Shown here piece by piece: positions 1 to 8,854 of a DNA stretch of 64,000 nucleotides (position 1 is its first letter; the number at the start of each line of letters is the position of its first letter). A model generated the notes under the pieces. It made no database searches, was not told the origin of the DNA, and saw only the letters and a program-made list of their open reading frames with translations. This DNA comes from an uncultured Alteromonadaceae bacterium (GTDB taxonomy: Bacteria; Pseudomonadota; Gammaproteobacteria; Enterobacterales; Alteromonadaceae), in contig CANNDC010000003.1 in the NCBI GenBank assembly GCA_947503265.1, positions 62,001-126,000 of the forward strand, written 5' to 3'. The translations under genes and the position numbers were made by a program.

Positions 1-706
1 AGAAAGCTTTGTGTACCGGTCCATAGTATTCGCGAAACAAATCAACAAAATGCTGAGGTGACTGATAGCGGAAACGAAAGCATTTTGTTTTTTGGTTTAT
101 CTCGGTGACGTTTGCTTCAAAGTGTTCGCTTAAAAACGCATCTGTTCCCCAAAGAGCGGGCGATGGAACACCACTAGGTGGGGGTACAAATTTGCCAATG
201 GTTTTGAAAAGCTGTCCGATAAAACTCGATGGAGTCCAATTGGCAAGTCCGATTTTTCCTCCCGTTTTACAGACCCTAACTAGCTCTTGCGCACTCTTTG
301 CCTGGTTCGGTGTGAACATCACACCAAAGGTAGAGATCACGTTGTCAAAATGTTCCTTTGGAAAGGGCAAATTTTCTGCATCAGCTTGCTGATAGTCGAT
401 AGTCAAGCCTTCGACATTAGCTCTTGCACGGGACTGGTTTAGCAGGTGGTCTACGTAATCTGTTGAGACAACGTGACAAAAACGACGTGCCGCTGCCAAC
501 GTTGCGTTGCCATTGCCAGCAGCTACATCTAATACCGATTGACCGGAGCGCAGATCCATGGATTCACATAGCTCTTCACCAGTAATTTGTATGGTAACTC
601 CCACTTTCGCATAGTCGCCAGAGCCCCATGCGGCTTGCTGTTTTTGCTTTATCGCATCGAAGTTAGGTGTCATTGTAGTTAGGTTTGATCTTGCAATATT
701 CATCAT
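1..706 (-). CDS. Class I SAM-dependent methyltransferase, cut by the window's left edge
   Basis: An open frame read on the minus strand from ATG at 706 (a second ATG is at 703) runs off the left edge after about 235 codons, so the C-terminus is missing. Near residue 58 it has the SAM-binding motif I of class I methyltransferases, VLDVAAGNGNATLAAA, followed by an acidic STDYVD strand end and later the ADAENLPFPKEHFDNVIS segment typical of UbiE/Methyltransf_11 proteins. The substrate cannot be inferred. An AGAGGAAAATT ribosome site precedes the start. It lies 157 bp downstream of a ToxR-like regulator on the same strand and may be its target (inference). Confidence 0.85.
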   Translation of the reverse strand, partial: MMNIARSNLTTMTPNFDAIKQKQQAAWGSGDYAKVGVTIQITGEELCESMDLRSGQSVLDVAAGNGNATLAAARRFCHVVSTDYVDHLLNQSRARANVEGLTIDYQQADAENLPFPKEHFDNVISTFGVMFTPNQAKSAQELVRVCKTGGKIGLANWTPSSFIGQLFKTIGKFVPPPSGVPSPALWGTDAFLSEHFEANVTEINQKTKCFRFRYQSPQHFVDLFREYYGPVHKAF

Positions 707-863
707 AATTTTCCTCTGTTTCATGTTTCGTAAATCGTTGTTTATCAGCACTAGACAGTGTTGCTGAACACAGAGAAAGTGTACGTATGATTAGCTAACG
801 AAACTTGAGGGGAATGTGGAGATTGTATGAGGTTTCTGTGTTTTTTAAGATTGAGTTGTATAC

Positions 864-2402
864 CTAGTCGATGAGGTGCTGGCCCAATTCTTTGCCGACT
901 AAAGCGTAGACTTCGCTTTTAGATAAGTCAGGTTTAACCGCGAAAGCTTCTGAAATCGCCGCTTGTGCGGATTCTTTTTGTTGCAATATAAGATTAATTG
1001 CCGCAAGCGCAACCCGCGGCATATAAAGATTAGCATCTTCCTGACAAGCTAAATGGGCATGCTCAAGTGCTTCTGGGATACGCTTTTGTAACACCAAGCC
1101 CATACACAAGATTGATCGCCATACAGCTAGCCTGTTATCAAATGGGCTGATCTCGATCCCGTGGATCAGATTTTTAACAGCTTCTGCAGCATTTTCCGTT
1201 AACAGTTCTGCCGCACCAAGCGCAACCCATGCCTGGCCATTAGCTGAATTGGCGCGAATGGCATTTTTAAGTAGCGGGATGCCGCGCTCGGTCATTCTCA
1301 TGTCGCAATAGGCACAACCTACGTATCCTAAAATGGTTGAATTCATGCTGTCTAATTCTAGCGCTTTTGCAGCCGCACTCATCGCTTTCTTAACCGCTGT
1401 TTCTCGGTTGCTCAAAACACCCATACGCACACCAAATGATAGTAACAGAGCGCGTAACGCGTGTGCCAACGCGAAATCAGGATCTAATTGGCAACTTTCT
1501 TCTAGTAATTCTACTGCCTCATTAAAAGTTGAGGCACGCCAACCTTTAACGGCTAACAGGCTGTTGGCTTGTAAAAAAAGCACACGCGAATTTCGGGGAG
1601 TACGAGACGTGGTAATTTTGTCGAATATTGACCGATTCAGTTGTGGCTCAATATGCGCAACGGCTTCCAACACCACTCTTTTATTCAAAGCATAAATATC
1701 TTCATTATCTTGCAATGAATAATTGAAATCTGATGACCAAATCTTAAATCCTGATTTATTATCCGTTAACTGTACTGTTACTATGAGTGCTTTACCCACT
1801 ACTCTAACGCGGCCATCTAGCAAGTACGTGATGCCCAACTCTTCGTAAATTTGACGTCCGGTCGGTCGCGTTTGTTGGGCGTATCGTAGCGATTCAGAGC
1901 TAATACTAAGCAATGGCACCCTGCTCAACAAATTTTCTATCTCATCAGGTACAGAAGACGCAATGTACTCACTTTCCTCCGTATTGTCTGAGTATTGAAA
2001 TGGTAACACTAGCAGTGACAGGCTACTGGGAATGTCATCCTCTTCATTTGAGACTGAAACGTCTAGCGGTTTAGTTTCGACCACATTTGTTTCAAGCACG
2101 TCAATTTCAGGTAAAAATCGGAAGCCTCTGCCATGAACCGTTTTGATGAACCGTTGTTCCTTACCATTATCATTAATACACTTTCGTGCCATTTTGATGG
2201 CTGTTGAAATAGTTGTGTCGGAGACAATGCGACCTTTCCAGACTGTCTCAATTAAAGCATCTTTGCTCACAGTCATACCTTGATGCTTCATCAAATACAC
2301 CAGTACATCAAATATTAACGGCTCTATCTCAACAGTTTTATCGTCAACTTCCAGTTCAAAGTTGTCCACATTGATATGTACATTAGCAAATTGATATTCC
2401 AT
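864..2402 (-). CDS. ToxR/CadC-type winged-helix regulator with TolB-like and TPR regions
   Basis: A 512-residue protein. The first 100 residues are an OmpR/ToxR-type winged helix, with the recognition-wing end seen as TVHGRGFRFLPEI. A segment at about 130-240 (LLVLPFQYSDN, then YLLDGRVRVVG) matches the TolB-like N-terminal domain common in one-component CadC-like regulators. The rest is alpha-helical TPR-like sequence. No transmembrane segment is visible, unlike true CadC. I start at ATG 2402 because AGGAAAAGTC sits just before it; the in-frame ATG at 2417 would put that ribosome site inside the gene. It lies between an OsmC-like gene upstream and a methyltransferase downstream, all on one strand. 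The signal sensed is unknown. Confidence 0.85.
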   Translation of the reverse strand: MEYQFANVHINVDNFELEVDDKTVEIEPLIFDVLVYLMKHQGMTVSKDALIETVWKGRIVSDTTISTAIKMARKCINDNGKEQRFIKTVHGRGFRFLPEIDVLETNVVETKPLDVSVSNEEDDIPSSLSLLVLPFQYSDNTEESEYIASSVPDEIENLLSRVPLLSISSESLRYAQQTRPTGRQIYEELGITYLLDGRVRVVGKALIVTVQLTDNKSGFKIWSSDFNYSLQDNEDIYALNKRVVLEAVAHIEPQLNRSIFDKITTSRTPRNSRVLFLQANSLLAVKGWRASTFNEAVELLEESCQLDPDFALAHALRALLLSFGVRMGVLSNRETAVKKAMSAAAKALELDSMNSTILGYVGCAYCDMRMTERGIPLLKNAIRANSANGQAWVALGAAELLTENAAEAVKNLIHGIEISPFDNRLAVWRSILCMGLVLQKRIPEALEHAHLACQEDANLYMPRVALAAINLILQQKESAQAAISEAFAVKPDLSKSEVYALVGKELGQHLID

Positions 2403-2462
2403 GACTTTTCCTATCATTGGCGCTAACTGTCAACGCTGATCCCGTAAAACAAGTATACTCAC

Positions 2463-3092
2463 TCAATGACCAACATTGACTATTTTTAGGTCTGACTTAA
2501 TGCAAGTGCCACCTTTAACCGTTTGATAAACAACACAACTGCGTTTCGCCGCAGCAAACAACGTCTGCAATGTTTTACTACTTACGTTGCTGGCTCCTAC
2601 TTCAACTTTCAGGTCAAAATATTGAAACCCGACAGGCACTGACTTGTCAAACATAAGGGTGCCTCTTGTATCAACATGCGCTTTTACGTTGATTTTCGTA
2701 TGATTTAGTTCAATTTCCAGTCTGTTTGCAATCATTTTTAAAGTGCCTTCCATACAACTAGCGATCGCCGCGCACAAGATATCACCAGGATTAGGAAAGT
2801 CGTTGTCACCGCCTACCGCTGAATGTAAACCAGTCCTAAGCGGTATTCTAATAGCGTCATTGATTTCTACCTCGGAACGAAACGGGTCATGGAAGTTTTT
2901 TCCTATAACGGTTGCACTATCAACAATCATTGCCTTTTTCGGATCAGCTTTGTATAGCGCTTTGAGCTGTGTATGTCGTTTAACGACCTCAGATTTAGTC
3001 TTTCTGATGTTGAGAGAATTGGCAATAAATTTTGTTCTAAATTTCAGATCTTTAATTGTTGTGCTTTGATTACTAGATATTGATTTTAACAT
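2463..3092 (-). CDS. OsmC-family protein with N-terminal extension
   Basis: 209 residues. The C-terminal 130 residues fit the OsmC/Ohr thiol peroxidase fold, with a first cysteine in GDILCAAIASCMEGTLKM and a second in AAAKRSCVVYQTV, the usual two redox positions. OsmC proteins reduce organic hydroperoxides in the cytoplasm. About 60 lysine-rich residues precede the domain and make the protein longer than the usual 140; that extension has no recognised domain. The start at 3092 is supported by GAGGT about 9 bases before it. It is 60 bp upstream of the ToxR-like regulator on the same strand and may share a transcript with it. Confidence 0.85.
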   Translation of the reverse strand: MLKSISSNQSTTIKDLKFRTKFIANSLNIRKTKSEVVKRHTQLKALYKADPKKAMIVDSATVIGKNFHDPFRSEVEINDAIRIPLRTGLHSAVGGDNDFPNPGDILCAAIASCMEGTLKMIANRLEIELNHTKINVKAHVDTRGTLMFDKSVPVGFQYFDLKVEVGASNVSSKTLQTLFAAAKRSCVVYQTVKGGTCIKSDLKIVNVGH

Positions 3093-3355
3093 GTCTTTTT
3101 ACCTCAAGTTTTAATGATACTCTGGAGTTTTTGTTAGAAGCCTTCTTCTAAACATGAGGTCAGTGTAGCTAGTGTGCGTTGATAATTATTGAGTTAAACA
3201 TGTGGGTTTCGTGGGGATTTATAGAGTTAAGACAATTTAAAGACCTCATAGCCTGCGACTAGCTGGTGGTAACTATTTTCGCTGATTTACAAAGCGCATG
3301 ATATTCAGATACACGAACTAGCCTATTTGTAATCAAACCAAAGTCGTGATGATAC

Positions 3356-3838
3356 CTATTCTGTCGTGGGCTCCTGTATTGCGCCAACCTCTAGTACGGG
3401 GGCTGCATCAAGCTCGTCGGCGTTCATCATGAATGCAATTCGTTGCATGCTCGATAGCAGTAGTGTTTGTTCCCATTCTTCGAGCTTATCGAATCTATTG
3501 ATAAAATGTGACTGTAGCGGCTTTGGAGCGTTTTGGATTATTGCCACACCTTGTGCGGTCAAGTGGAGTCCAACTTTGCGTTTGTCTTGTTTTGATCGTT
3601 CGCGCTCTACTAACCCCCGCGTTTGTAGTCTGTCCAAGATATTGGTCACTGTTGCCGAACTCAGGTTAATAGCATTAGCGATCTCTTTCACCATTAGGCC
3701 ATCTTGACTTGCAATAGTTTGCAATATTAATAGTTGCGGGCTGGTTAACCCTGTTTCACGACTAAGTTTTTTTGAATAGAGGTCGATTGCACGAATCACT
3801 TGACGCATAGAGACCAAAAGCGCTTCATATTTTTCCAT
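3356..3838 (-). CDS. MarR-family transcriptional regulator
   Basis: 160 residues with the winged helix-turn-helix of MarR proteins: helices up to SPQLLILQTIASQDG, the recognition helix region LSSATVTNILDRLQTRGLVERERS and the wing DKRKVGLHLTAQG. MarR proteins are dimeric regulators often released by small phenolic or oxidant ligands. The C-terminal tail of about 20 residues is acidic and unremarkable. It is divergent from proB with 240 bp between. The short inverted repeat GCTAA-AA-TTAGC at 3900-3911 is a weak operator candidate. Ligand and target genes cannot be told from the sequence. Confidence 0.9.
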   Translation of the reverse strand: MEKYEALLVSMRQVIRAIDLYSKKLSRETGLTSPQLLILQTIASQDGLMVKEIANAINLSSATVTNILDRLQTRGLVERERSKQDKRKVGLHLTAQGVAIIQNAPKPLQSHFINRFDKLEEWEQTLLLSSMQRIAFMMNADELDAAPVLEVGAIQEPTTE

Positions 3839-4078
3839 AAGATAATCACAAGCAGACTAAAAATACTTCCAATTCTAATTAATAAAAAAAATATTCAAAG
3901 CTAAAATTAGCGTAATCTTAGTGTATCTGCATAAGTTATCCGATAAATATGCACTAATACATCACTTTACACACTTGAGTTGGGGTCTTTAACAATAGAT
4001 AATATAGTTAGAACACTAATTATATTTAGTGGTGAATCATAAAAACCTCGTTACGACGAGATAGTTAATGGAGAAATA

Positions 4079-5176
4079 ATGAGTTTGACTAGATGGAACC
4101 GAATTGTGTTGAAAGTTGGCAGCAACCTGATTGCACCTAACGGTAATGGATGCAGTAGCCACTATCTATTGAGTATTGCGCAATTTATCGTTAAATGTCG
4201 CATGCAAGGAGTGCAAGTAATTTTGGTCTCTTCCGGGTCAGTAGCAGCCGGTCGCAAACTCTTTAAACAAATCGAAAATCCCAGCATTGCTATTAAAAAA
4301 GCCATGGCAGCTGCCGGACAAAGCGAAATGATGGCGACTTGGGATAGGTTGTTTGATTTTCCAACCGCACAAATTTTACTGACGCACGGAGATTTGCGTG
4401 CTCGCGAGCGCTATAAAAGTGTCAAACAAACCATTTACAGCTTGTTGGACAATGATATTTTGCCTGTCATCAATGAAAACGATACCGTCACTACCGACAA
4501 CCTAAAAGTCGGAGACAATGATAATTTGGCAGCAATGATCGCCACAGCTGCCGACGCCGACACGCTGATTATATGTTCGGATATAAAAGGCCTGTACGAT
4601 AAAAATCCCAATCTTCACCCAGATGCTTGCCTTATTCCTGAAGTATCTGAGATATCTGACTACATCTATAGCATTGCTGGTGGCGCAACCAGTTCGGTAG
4701 GCACTGGTGGAATGAAAACCAAGATTGAGGCCGCCGAAAAAGCCGTTTCTCATGGTATCAACACGTTTATTGTTGATGGGTTTTCAGAACAGACCTTTAT
4801 ACAACTATTGGCTGGTGGTAATCCCGGTACCTTGTTCCATGCCCACAAACAACCGATGCAAGAGCATCAACATTGGTTAACGCATACCGCTTCGGCGCAA
4901 GGAGAAATCATTGTTGAAAAAAATGATACGACTTGTGTCAACAACCAGATAGAAGAACTCACATGCGAAGAGGTATTGGAAGTGAATGGCGAATTCTCGG
5001 CAGGTGATATGATTTTAGTGAAAGCAGATGATGGCAACCATATCGCCAAAGTAAAATCCAATTTCAGCAGTTGTTTATTGCACTATTTCGCAGAACAAGA
5101 CAAAACACAACTACAAAGCGAATCCCAGAATATGGCTGGTCCTATCGTATCAAATAATAATTTTGCGCTGCTATAA
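4079..5176 (+). CDS. proB: Glutamate 5-kinase
   Basis: 365 residues, the normal length for the two-domain enzyme. The amino-acid kinase domain shows VLKVGSNLIAP near the N-terminus, VSSGSVAAGRK, the INENDTVTTDNLKVGDNDNLAA substrate region and the SDIKGLYDKNPN loop. GTGGMKTKIEAAEKA follows. A C-terminal PUA-like domain starts near residue 275. It phosphorylates L-glutamate in the first step of proline synthesis. The usual partner proA is not next to it: the neighbours are a MarR gene and an unrelated glyoxalase. It could be the only copy with proA elsewhere, or a second, stress-linked copy (inference). A GGAGAAATA ribosome site precedes ATG 4079. Confidence 0.93.
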   Translation: MSLTRWNRIVLKVGSNLIAPNGNGCSSHYLLSIAQFIVKCRMQGVQVILVSSGSVAAGRKLFKQIENPSIAIKKAMAAAGQSEMMATWDRLFDFPTAQILLTHGDLRARERYKSVKQTIYSLLDNDILPVINENDTVTTDNLKVGDNDNLAAMIATAADADTLIICSDIKGLYDKNPNLHPDACLIPEVSEISDYIYSIAGGATSSVGTGGMKTKIEAAEKAVSHGINTFIVDGFSEQTFIQLLAGGNPGTLFHAHKQPMQEHQHWLTHTASAQGEIIVEKNDTTCVNNQIEELTCEEVLEVNGEFSAGDMILVKADDGNHIAKVKSNFSSCLLHYFAEQDKTQLQSESQNMAGPIVSNNNFALL

Positions 5177-5312
5177 GGGTTTTTTCTGATACTAGTTGAT
5201 AGACCAATTTGGCGCAATTAGCTTGTTCAGTAGAACTTGTCCAGATGGGCTTGTTCAATTGAGCTCCTGTGGAAGCCTGGGGGTATCTGAATGACAATGC
5301 ATTTCAGCCGCG

Positions 5313-5708
5313 CTATGTGTATCGCTCAGAACGTTCGATAACCTCTATGCTATATCCATCTGGATCTTTGACAAAAAAGAACTTGGCAACAAATTTACCC
5401 TCTGGAGCGAATTCCTTTATTGGCATTGGCTGGTAATTTAGTGCTAGCATTTTTTCATGAAGGGCTTCCAGATCATCAACTGCAAAAGCCAGATGGCCGT
5501 ACCCAGAACCATGGGTATAGGCTTGTTCTGTACCTTTGTTGACAGTCAGTTCGATTTCGAAATTAGAATTAGAATCTTTCAGGTAAATTAGCTTAAAGTC
5601 TCTAAAATCTAGTTCTTTAAACAGTGTGAAACCCAGTGCCTGTGTGTAGAAATGCTTACTTTTTTCTTCATCAACCACTCTGAACATTGCATGGATTGCA
5701 TTTATCAT
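5313..5708 (-). CDS. gloA: Lactoylglutathione lyase (glyoxalase I) family protein
   Basis: 131 residues, close to the 135 of bacterial glyoxalase I. It is a VOC-fold protein, and all four metal-ligand positions can be placed: His in AIHAMFRV, Glu in NFEIELTVN, His in GYGHLAFAV and Glu in GYSIEVIE. It would isomerise the methylglyoxal-glutathione hemithioacetal to S-lactoylglutathione. It lies only 9 bp downstream of the beta-propeller gene on the same strand, so the two are probably cotranscribed. Another VOC substrate cannot be excluded. Confidence 0.85.
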   Translation of the reverse strand: MINAIHAMFRVVDEEKSKHFYTQALGFTLFKELDFRDFKLIYLKDSNSNFEIELTVNKGTEQAYTHGSGYGHLAFAVDDLEALHEKMLALNYQPMPIKEFAPEGKFVAKFFFVKDPDGYSIEVIERSERYT

Positions 5709-5717
5709 ATAAATTTT

Positions 5718-6818
5718 CTACCGACCTGTTGTTGCTTTAGATAAGGCTTTTAAACGGACTATTTTGAATTCACCTTTAGGTTGCACAGTAGTGTTGTTTA
5801 ATGGCGGAGAACGATGCAATTCATTTATCGTCGCATAAATATAATTGTTCGGCCCCACTGCTAATCCATCAGGCCAAGATAAGTCATCACGTGTTACCAA
5901 AGTTCGGTAATTACCATCCTTGTCTGTTACGCCAATAGAGTCATCTGTTATAGATGTGACGTAAACGTTTCCAGCGTCATCAATGGTTATGCCATCAGAA
6001 ATGGGTTTGTCTCCATAACGCTCAATTCGACTTACTAGAGCTTGCTCAGACAAATTCTTGTTCAGTAAATCTGTTGTTTTAATACGATAGACGCTTGTTC
6101 CATTCATTGAACCGAAATACAAATACTGATTTTTACTGTCGATGGTGATTGGATTGATTCCAAGACGAACGGGCGCGCCCCCCAAGTGAACCACTTCTCC
6201 GTCAATAATCATGTCGATGTCTTCAGCTTTAGTTTGCTTGGCAGAAGCTAAAACGCTACGAACGATCCCTGTTGTCAAATCAACAATTACGATAGACCCT
6301 GTGCCTGTATCAGTGATAAATGCTGTATTATGCTTAAGGTCGATAGCAAGATCATTGAGGAAGCTGTTGTCGGAAATAACTGGCTTTGCTAAATAGAAAA
6401 CACGGTGTAAAGATTCGCTTTTGGTGTTCCATCCAACTAAACGCCCTGAATGGTTTTCACCTGATACATCCAGCATCCACAGGATACCATTTTGGTCTAC
6501 ATTCAGCCCTAACACTCCATATAGACCGACATTTTTTGTGCCTTGCGTAGAATAAGCCCATTGCTTATTTGGATAAGGCTTGGTACGCCCGTCTGGCATG
6601 ACTTCTACCACCCGAACAGGTTTACCATAGAATTCATGCACGCTCATAAAAATTCTACCGTCGGTTCCAATGGCAATATTTCCTGGCGGTGTTTCTGCAT
6701 CGAATGAAGCAACTATTTCGATGTTTTGCTGTTGTGCTGAGACTGCATTGATATTGGCAGCGACAAGCAATGTAATTAGCAGTATTAAAAACAGTAATTT
6801 GTTCAAACTTACGCGCAT
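5718..6818 (-). CDS. Exported beta-propeller of the major royal jelly protein / Yellow family
   Basis: 366 residues. A clear signal peptide (LLFLILLITLLVAANINAVSA) predicts export. The mature part reads as a six-bladed propeller of the MRJP/Yellow family: GNIAIGTDGRIFMSVHEFYG, LGLNVDQNGILWMLD, FLNDLAIDLKHNTAFITDTG, then DGITIDDAGNVYVTSI and WPDGLAVGPNNYIYATINE. Bacterial members are usually labelled as related to L-dopachrome tautomerase, and their function is mostly unproved. AAAGGAAAAG precedes the start. Glyoxalase I follows after 9 bp. A TetR gene is divergent, with two palindromes in the 525-bp gap. Confidence 0.8.
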   Translation of the reverse strand: MRVSLNKLLFLILLITLLVAANINAVSAQQQNIEIVASFDAETPPGNIAIGTDGRIFMSVHEFYGKPVRVVEVMPDGRTKPYPNKQWAYSTQGTKNVGLYGVLGLNVDQNGILWMLDVSGENHSGRLVGWNTKSESLHRVFYLAKPVISDNSFLNDLAIDLKHNTAFITDTGTGSIVIVDLTTGIVRSVLASAKQTKAEDIDMIIDGEVVHLGGAPVRLGINPITIDSKNQYLYFGSMNGTSVYRIKTTDLLNKNLSEQALVSRIERYGDKPISDGITIDDAGNVYVTSITDDSIGVTDKDGNYRTLVTRDDLSWPDGLAVGPNNYIYATINELHRSPPLNNTTVQPKGEFKIVRLKALSKATTGR

Positions 6819-7026
6819 TTATCTTTTCCTTTCATTTCTATTTAGCTTGTTTTTGCATGTCAAATTGGTTTTCTATATGCCTTCGATGCCTGACAAGGCG
6901 CCGAAACAGATATCAGCACTTACGGAAAACTAAGAATGAAGTAAACGCTTGGTTTGATAACCCACTAACCCAAATGACAACCTCACAGATTATTTTGACC
7001 AACAACTAAATTTGACTAACATCTAA

Positions 7027-7046
7027 TTTTGAGTGATTACTCAAAA
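7027..7046. promoter_or_regulatory. Candidate TetR operator, site 1
   Basis: A perfect inverted repeat, TTTTGAGT-GATT-ACTCAAAA (8-bp arms, 4-bp spacer), in the gap between the divergent propeller and TetR genes. Site 2, 38 bp downstream, shares the core TTGAGTGATNAYTCAA. Two related palindromes next to a TetR gene are the standard arrangement for TetR-family operators; that this TetR binds them is inference. Confidence 0.6.
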
Positions 7047-7083
7047 TAAAATAACAACAATAACAATTTGCGTCAATAAATTA

Positions 7084-7099
7084 TTGAGTGATCATTCAA
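7084..7099. promoter_or_regulatory. Candidate TetR operator, site 2
   Basis: TTGAGTGATCATTCAA, a 16-bp palindrome with one mismatched pair, related to site 1 at 7027-7046. It lies 245 bp before the TetR start and 266 bp before the propeller start, so it may act on an upstream promoter of either gene. Confidence 0.55.
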
Positions 7100-7343
7100 A
7101 ATTTGGCACTGTTACAACAGTAATGCAGTCTGATACCCTTGCGTGAATGTATTTGGTGATTGGTCCGAACGCGCTAGTCTATTGACGAGGAAATGATGTG
7201 AACCTCAACAGTTTGGTTTTGGCATGAATATAATTCAAGTAAAAATCAGTAATAAATTTTCAGAATTGTATCAAATCGATAGATTAAGGTGACAGACCTA
7301 ACTGATAAAACAGAAGTGGTAGAGGCAATTTGGTGGAGTTAAC

Positions 7344-7907
7344 ATGGCAAAGAAAAAATTCGATAAAGATCAGGTGATCGATTCAGTCATCGCACTTTTC
7401 TGGCAACAGGGGTTTACCGCGACGAGTATACAACAAATTGTAGAGGTAACCGGGCTTAAGCCTGGAAGCATTTATCATGAATTCGGTAGCAAGGAAGCGT
7501 TATTCCAGCTCGCATTAACCAGATATACTGACAACTCCATCTATGAGATGAATGAGGTGCTTAACACGAGCCTCGATGTGTGCGAGGGCATCAGGAAAAT
7601 TCTCTCAAACCTTGTGCAGTTGGCTAATCAGCCAGAGTACTGCGGCTGCTTTCTGATTAAAAGCCAACTTGAGCTTTCTGCGTCTAACAGCCAGGTCTAC
7701 CAATATACGCTGGCGAGCTTACAGAAGACGGAGAATAATTATCGTAACTTCCTATCGCGAAAATTCGACAACGAAAAAGCTAACTGTTATGCGCGCCAGT
7801 TGATGATGGTGATTTTCGCGATACGAGTGTACGGGTATCAAGACATCCAAAATACCTCTTTACTTCAAACGTCTTTAGAGCTGCTGCCTTGGTTGCAAAC
7901 CGAATAA
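7344..7907 (+). CDS. TetR/AcrR-family transcriptional regulator
   Basis: 187 residues. The N-terminal helix-turn-helix is intact: DKDQVIDSVIALFWQQGFTATSIQQIVEVTGLKPGSIYHEFGSKEALF is the canonical TetR pattern (quoted here only as an interval, residues 6-52; key residues G-F-T-T-I, G-L-K-G-S-I-Y-F-G-S-K). The rest is the usual helical ligand-binding domain, with a Cys pair in PEYCGCFL. GGAGTTAAC precedes ATG 7344. It is divergent from the exported propeller and glyoxalase genes, which it probably represses through the two palindromes at 7027 and 7084. The inducer is unknown; an electrophile or aldehyde would suit the glyoxalase neighbour (inference). Confidence 0.9.
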   Translation: MAKKKFDKDQVIDSVIALFWQQGFTATSIQQIVEVTGLKPGSIYHEFGSKEALFQLALTRYTDNSIYEMNEVLNTSLDVCEGIRKILSNLVQLANQPEYCGCFLIKSQLELSASNSQVYQYTLASLQKTENNYRNFLSRKFDNEKANCYARQLMMVIFAIRVYGYQDIQNTSLLQTSLELLPWLQTE

Positions 7908-8091
7908 TCGACAAGCTCTAGCTTTTAAAACCCGATACTTAATAGGTGAATATATCGGCGTGAAGCACCATCAGCCAATAATTACCGACTCCCTTATAGT
8001 TAGTGGTTTCTTTTGTTAATCGTTCAACGGTTATCTCGCAATTACACATCAACGGCATTTCATTAAAACATATCAAACCTTGCTAACGCAT

Positions 8092-8125
8092 TTTCACATT
8101 GGTTTCACAACCGCCTCGTTAATCT
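8092..8125 (+). promoter_or_regulatory. Response-regulator box plus -10 element before the ABC operon
   Basis: TTTCACA-TTGG-TTTCACA at 8092-8109 (direct repeat, 11-bp period), then exactly 10 bp, then TAATCT at 8120-8125 as a -10 hexamer. The same element recurs at 11367 (plus) and 16199-16182 (minus), each with a 10-bp gap to a -10-like hexamer. This is the arrangement of PhoB-activated promoters, in which the Pho box replaces the -35. A further in-phase TTTCACG lies at 8125-8131. Confidence 0.75.
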
Positions 8126-8158
8126 TTCACGCATCTTAAATAAATACGAGTAACGGCT

Positions 8159-8854
8159 ATGTCAAAGTTATCGAATCGAATTGAACTACTCAACGTTGGC
8201 CAATCCTTTTGGATGAAAGACCAAGAAATACACCTTTTTAGCGATGTGAATCTGGCCATTGAACAAGGACAATCCTATGCTATAACTGGTCCTTCGGGGA
8301 CCGGTAAGTCAAGTCTTCTAATGCTTTTATCTGGAATGGAAACGCCCACCAGAGGACAAGGTTATTTACGACATAACAACAAAACATTACCACTGACCGA
8401 ATTAAGGGAAGAATTAGGTTTTATCTTTCAACAATTTCATTTATTACCAGAGCTTACTGCCCTTCACAACGTCGCTTTACCGCTGAAATTAAGAGGAATT
8501 AAAAACGCCCTTACTCGAGCAGAACGTTGTCTGAAAAAAGTCGGCTTAGAGCATAGGTTAAATCACAAACCACAAGAATTAAGTGGTGGCGAGCAACAAC
8601 GAGTTGCCATTGCACGTGCCTTAGTATTTGACCCTAAGTTTATTTTCGCCGACGAGCCCACCGGCAATCTAGACCGAAAAAGTGCTCAGGATGTGAGTGA
8701 TCTTTTATTTTCTTGCTGTGAAGAGAATCACGCGGGATTAGTTTTGGTCACACACAGTCACGAATTAGCTAGCCGTGCTCAACATGTTTTTTCTATGGCA
8801 GATGGCGAATTCAAGCACCAGCAAGCAAAAAATATGGAGGTGGCAGCATGTTAA
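8159..8854 (+). CDS. ABC transporter ATP-binding protein, LolD/YbbA type
   Basis: 231 residues with all ABC ATPase motifs: Walker [12 protein letters not shown] near residue 41, Q-loop [11 protein letters not shown], signature [15 protein letters not shown], Walker [13 protein letters not shown] and the switch histidine in LVTHSHE. It belongs to the MacB/LolD/YbbA group that drives FtsX-like permeases in mechanotransmission or lipoprotein handling rather than transport through a classic pore. It overlaps the permease gene by 7 bp, so the two are translationally coupled. Its promoter carries the TTTCACA repeat predicted to bind the response regulator encoded at 12619. Confidence 0.93.
   Translation: MSKLSNRIELLNVGQSFWMKDQEIHLFSDVNLAIEQGQSYAITGPSGTGKSSLLMLLSGMETPTRGQGYLRHNNKTLPLTELREELGFIFQQFHLLPELTALHNVALPLKLRGIKNALTRAERCLKKVGLEHRLNHKPQELSGGEQQRVAIARALVFDPKFIFADEPTGNLDRKSAQDVSDLLFSCCEENHAGLVLVTHSHELASRAQHVFSMADGEFKHQQAKNMEVAAC

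Noticed and set aside
105-392. A plus-strand 95-codon frame near the left edge
   Set aside because: It is antisense to the methyltransferase gene, whose SAM motif is unmistakable.
3900-3911. GCTAA-AA-TTAGC as a firm MarR operator
   Set aside because: The arms are only 5 bp in very AT-rich DNA. It is noted only as a weak possibility under the MarR gene.
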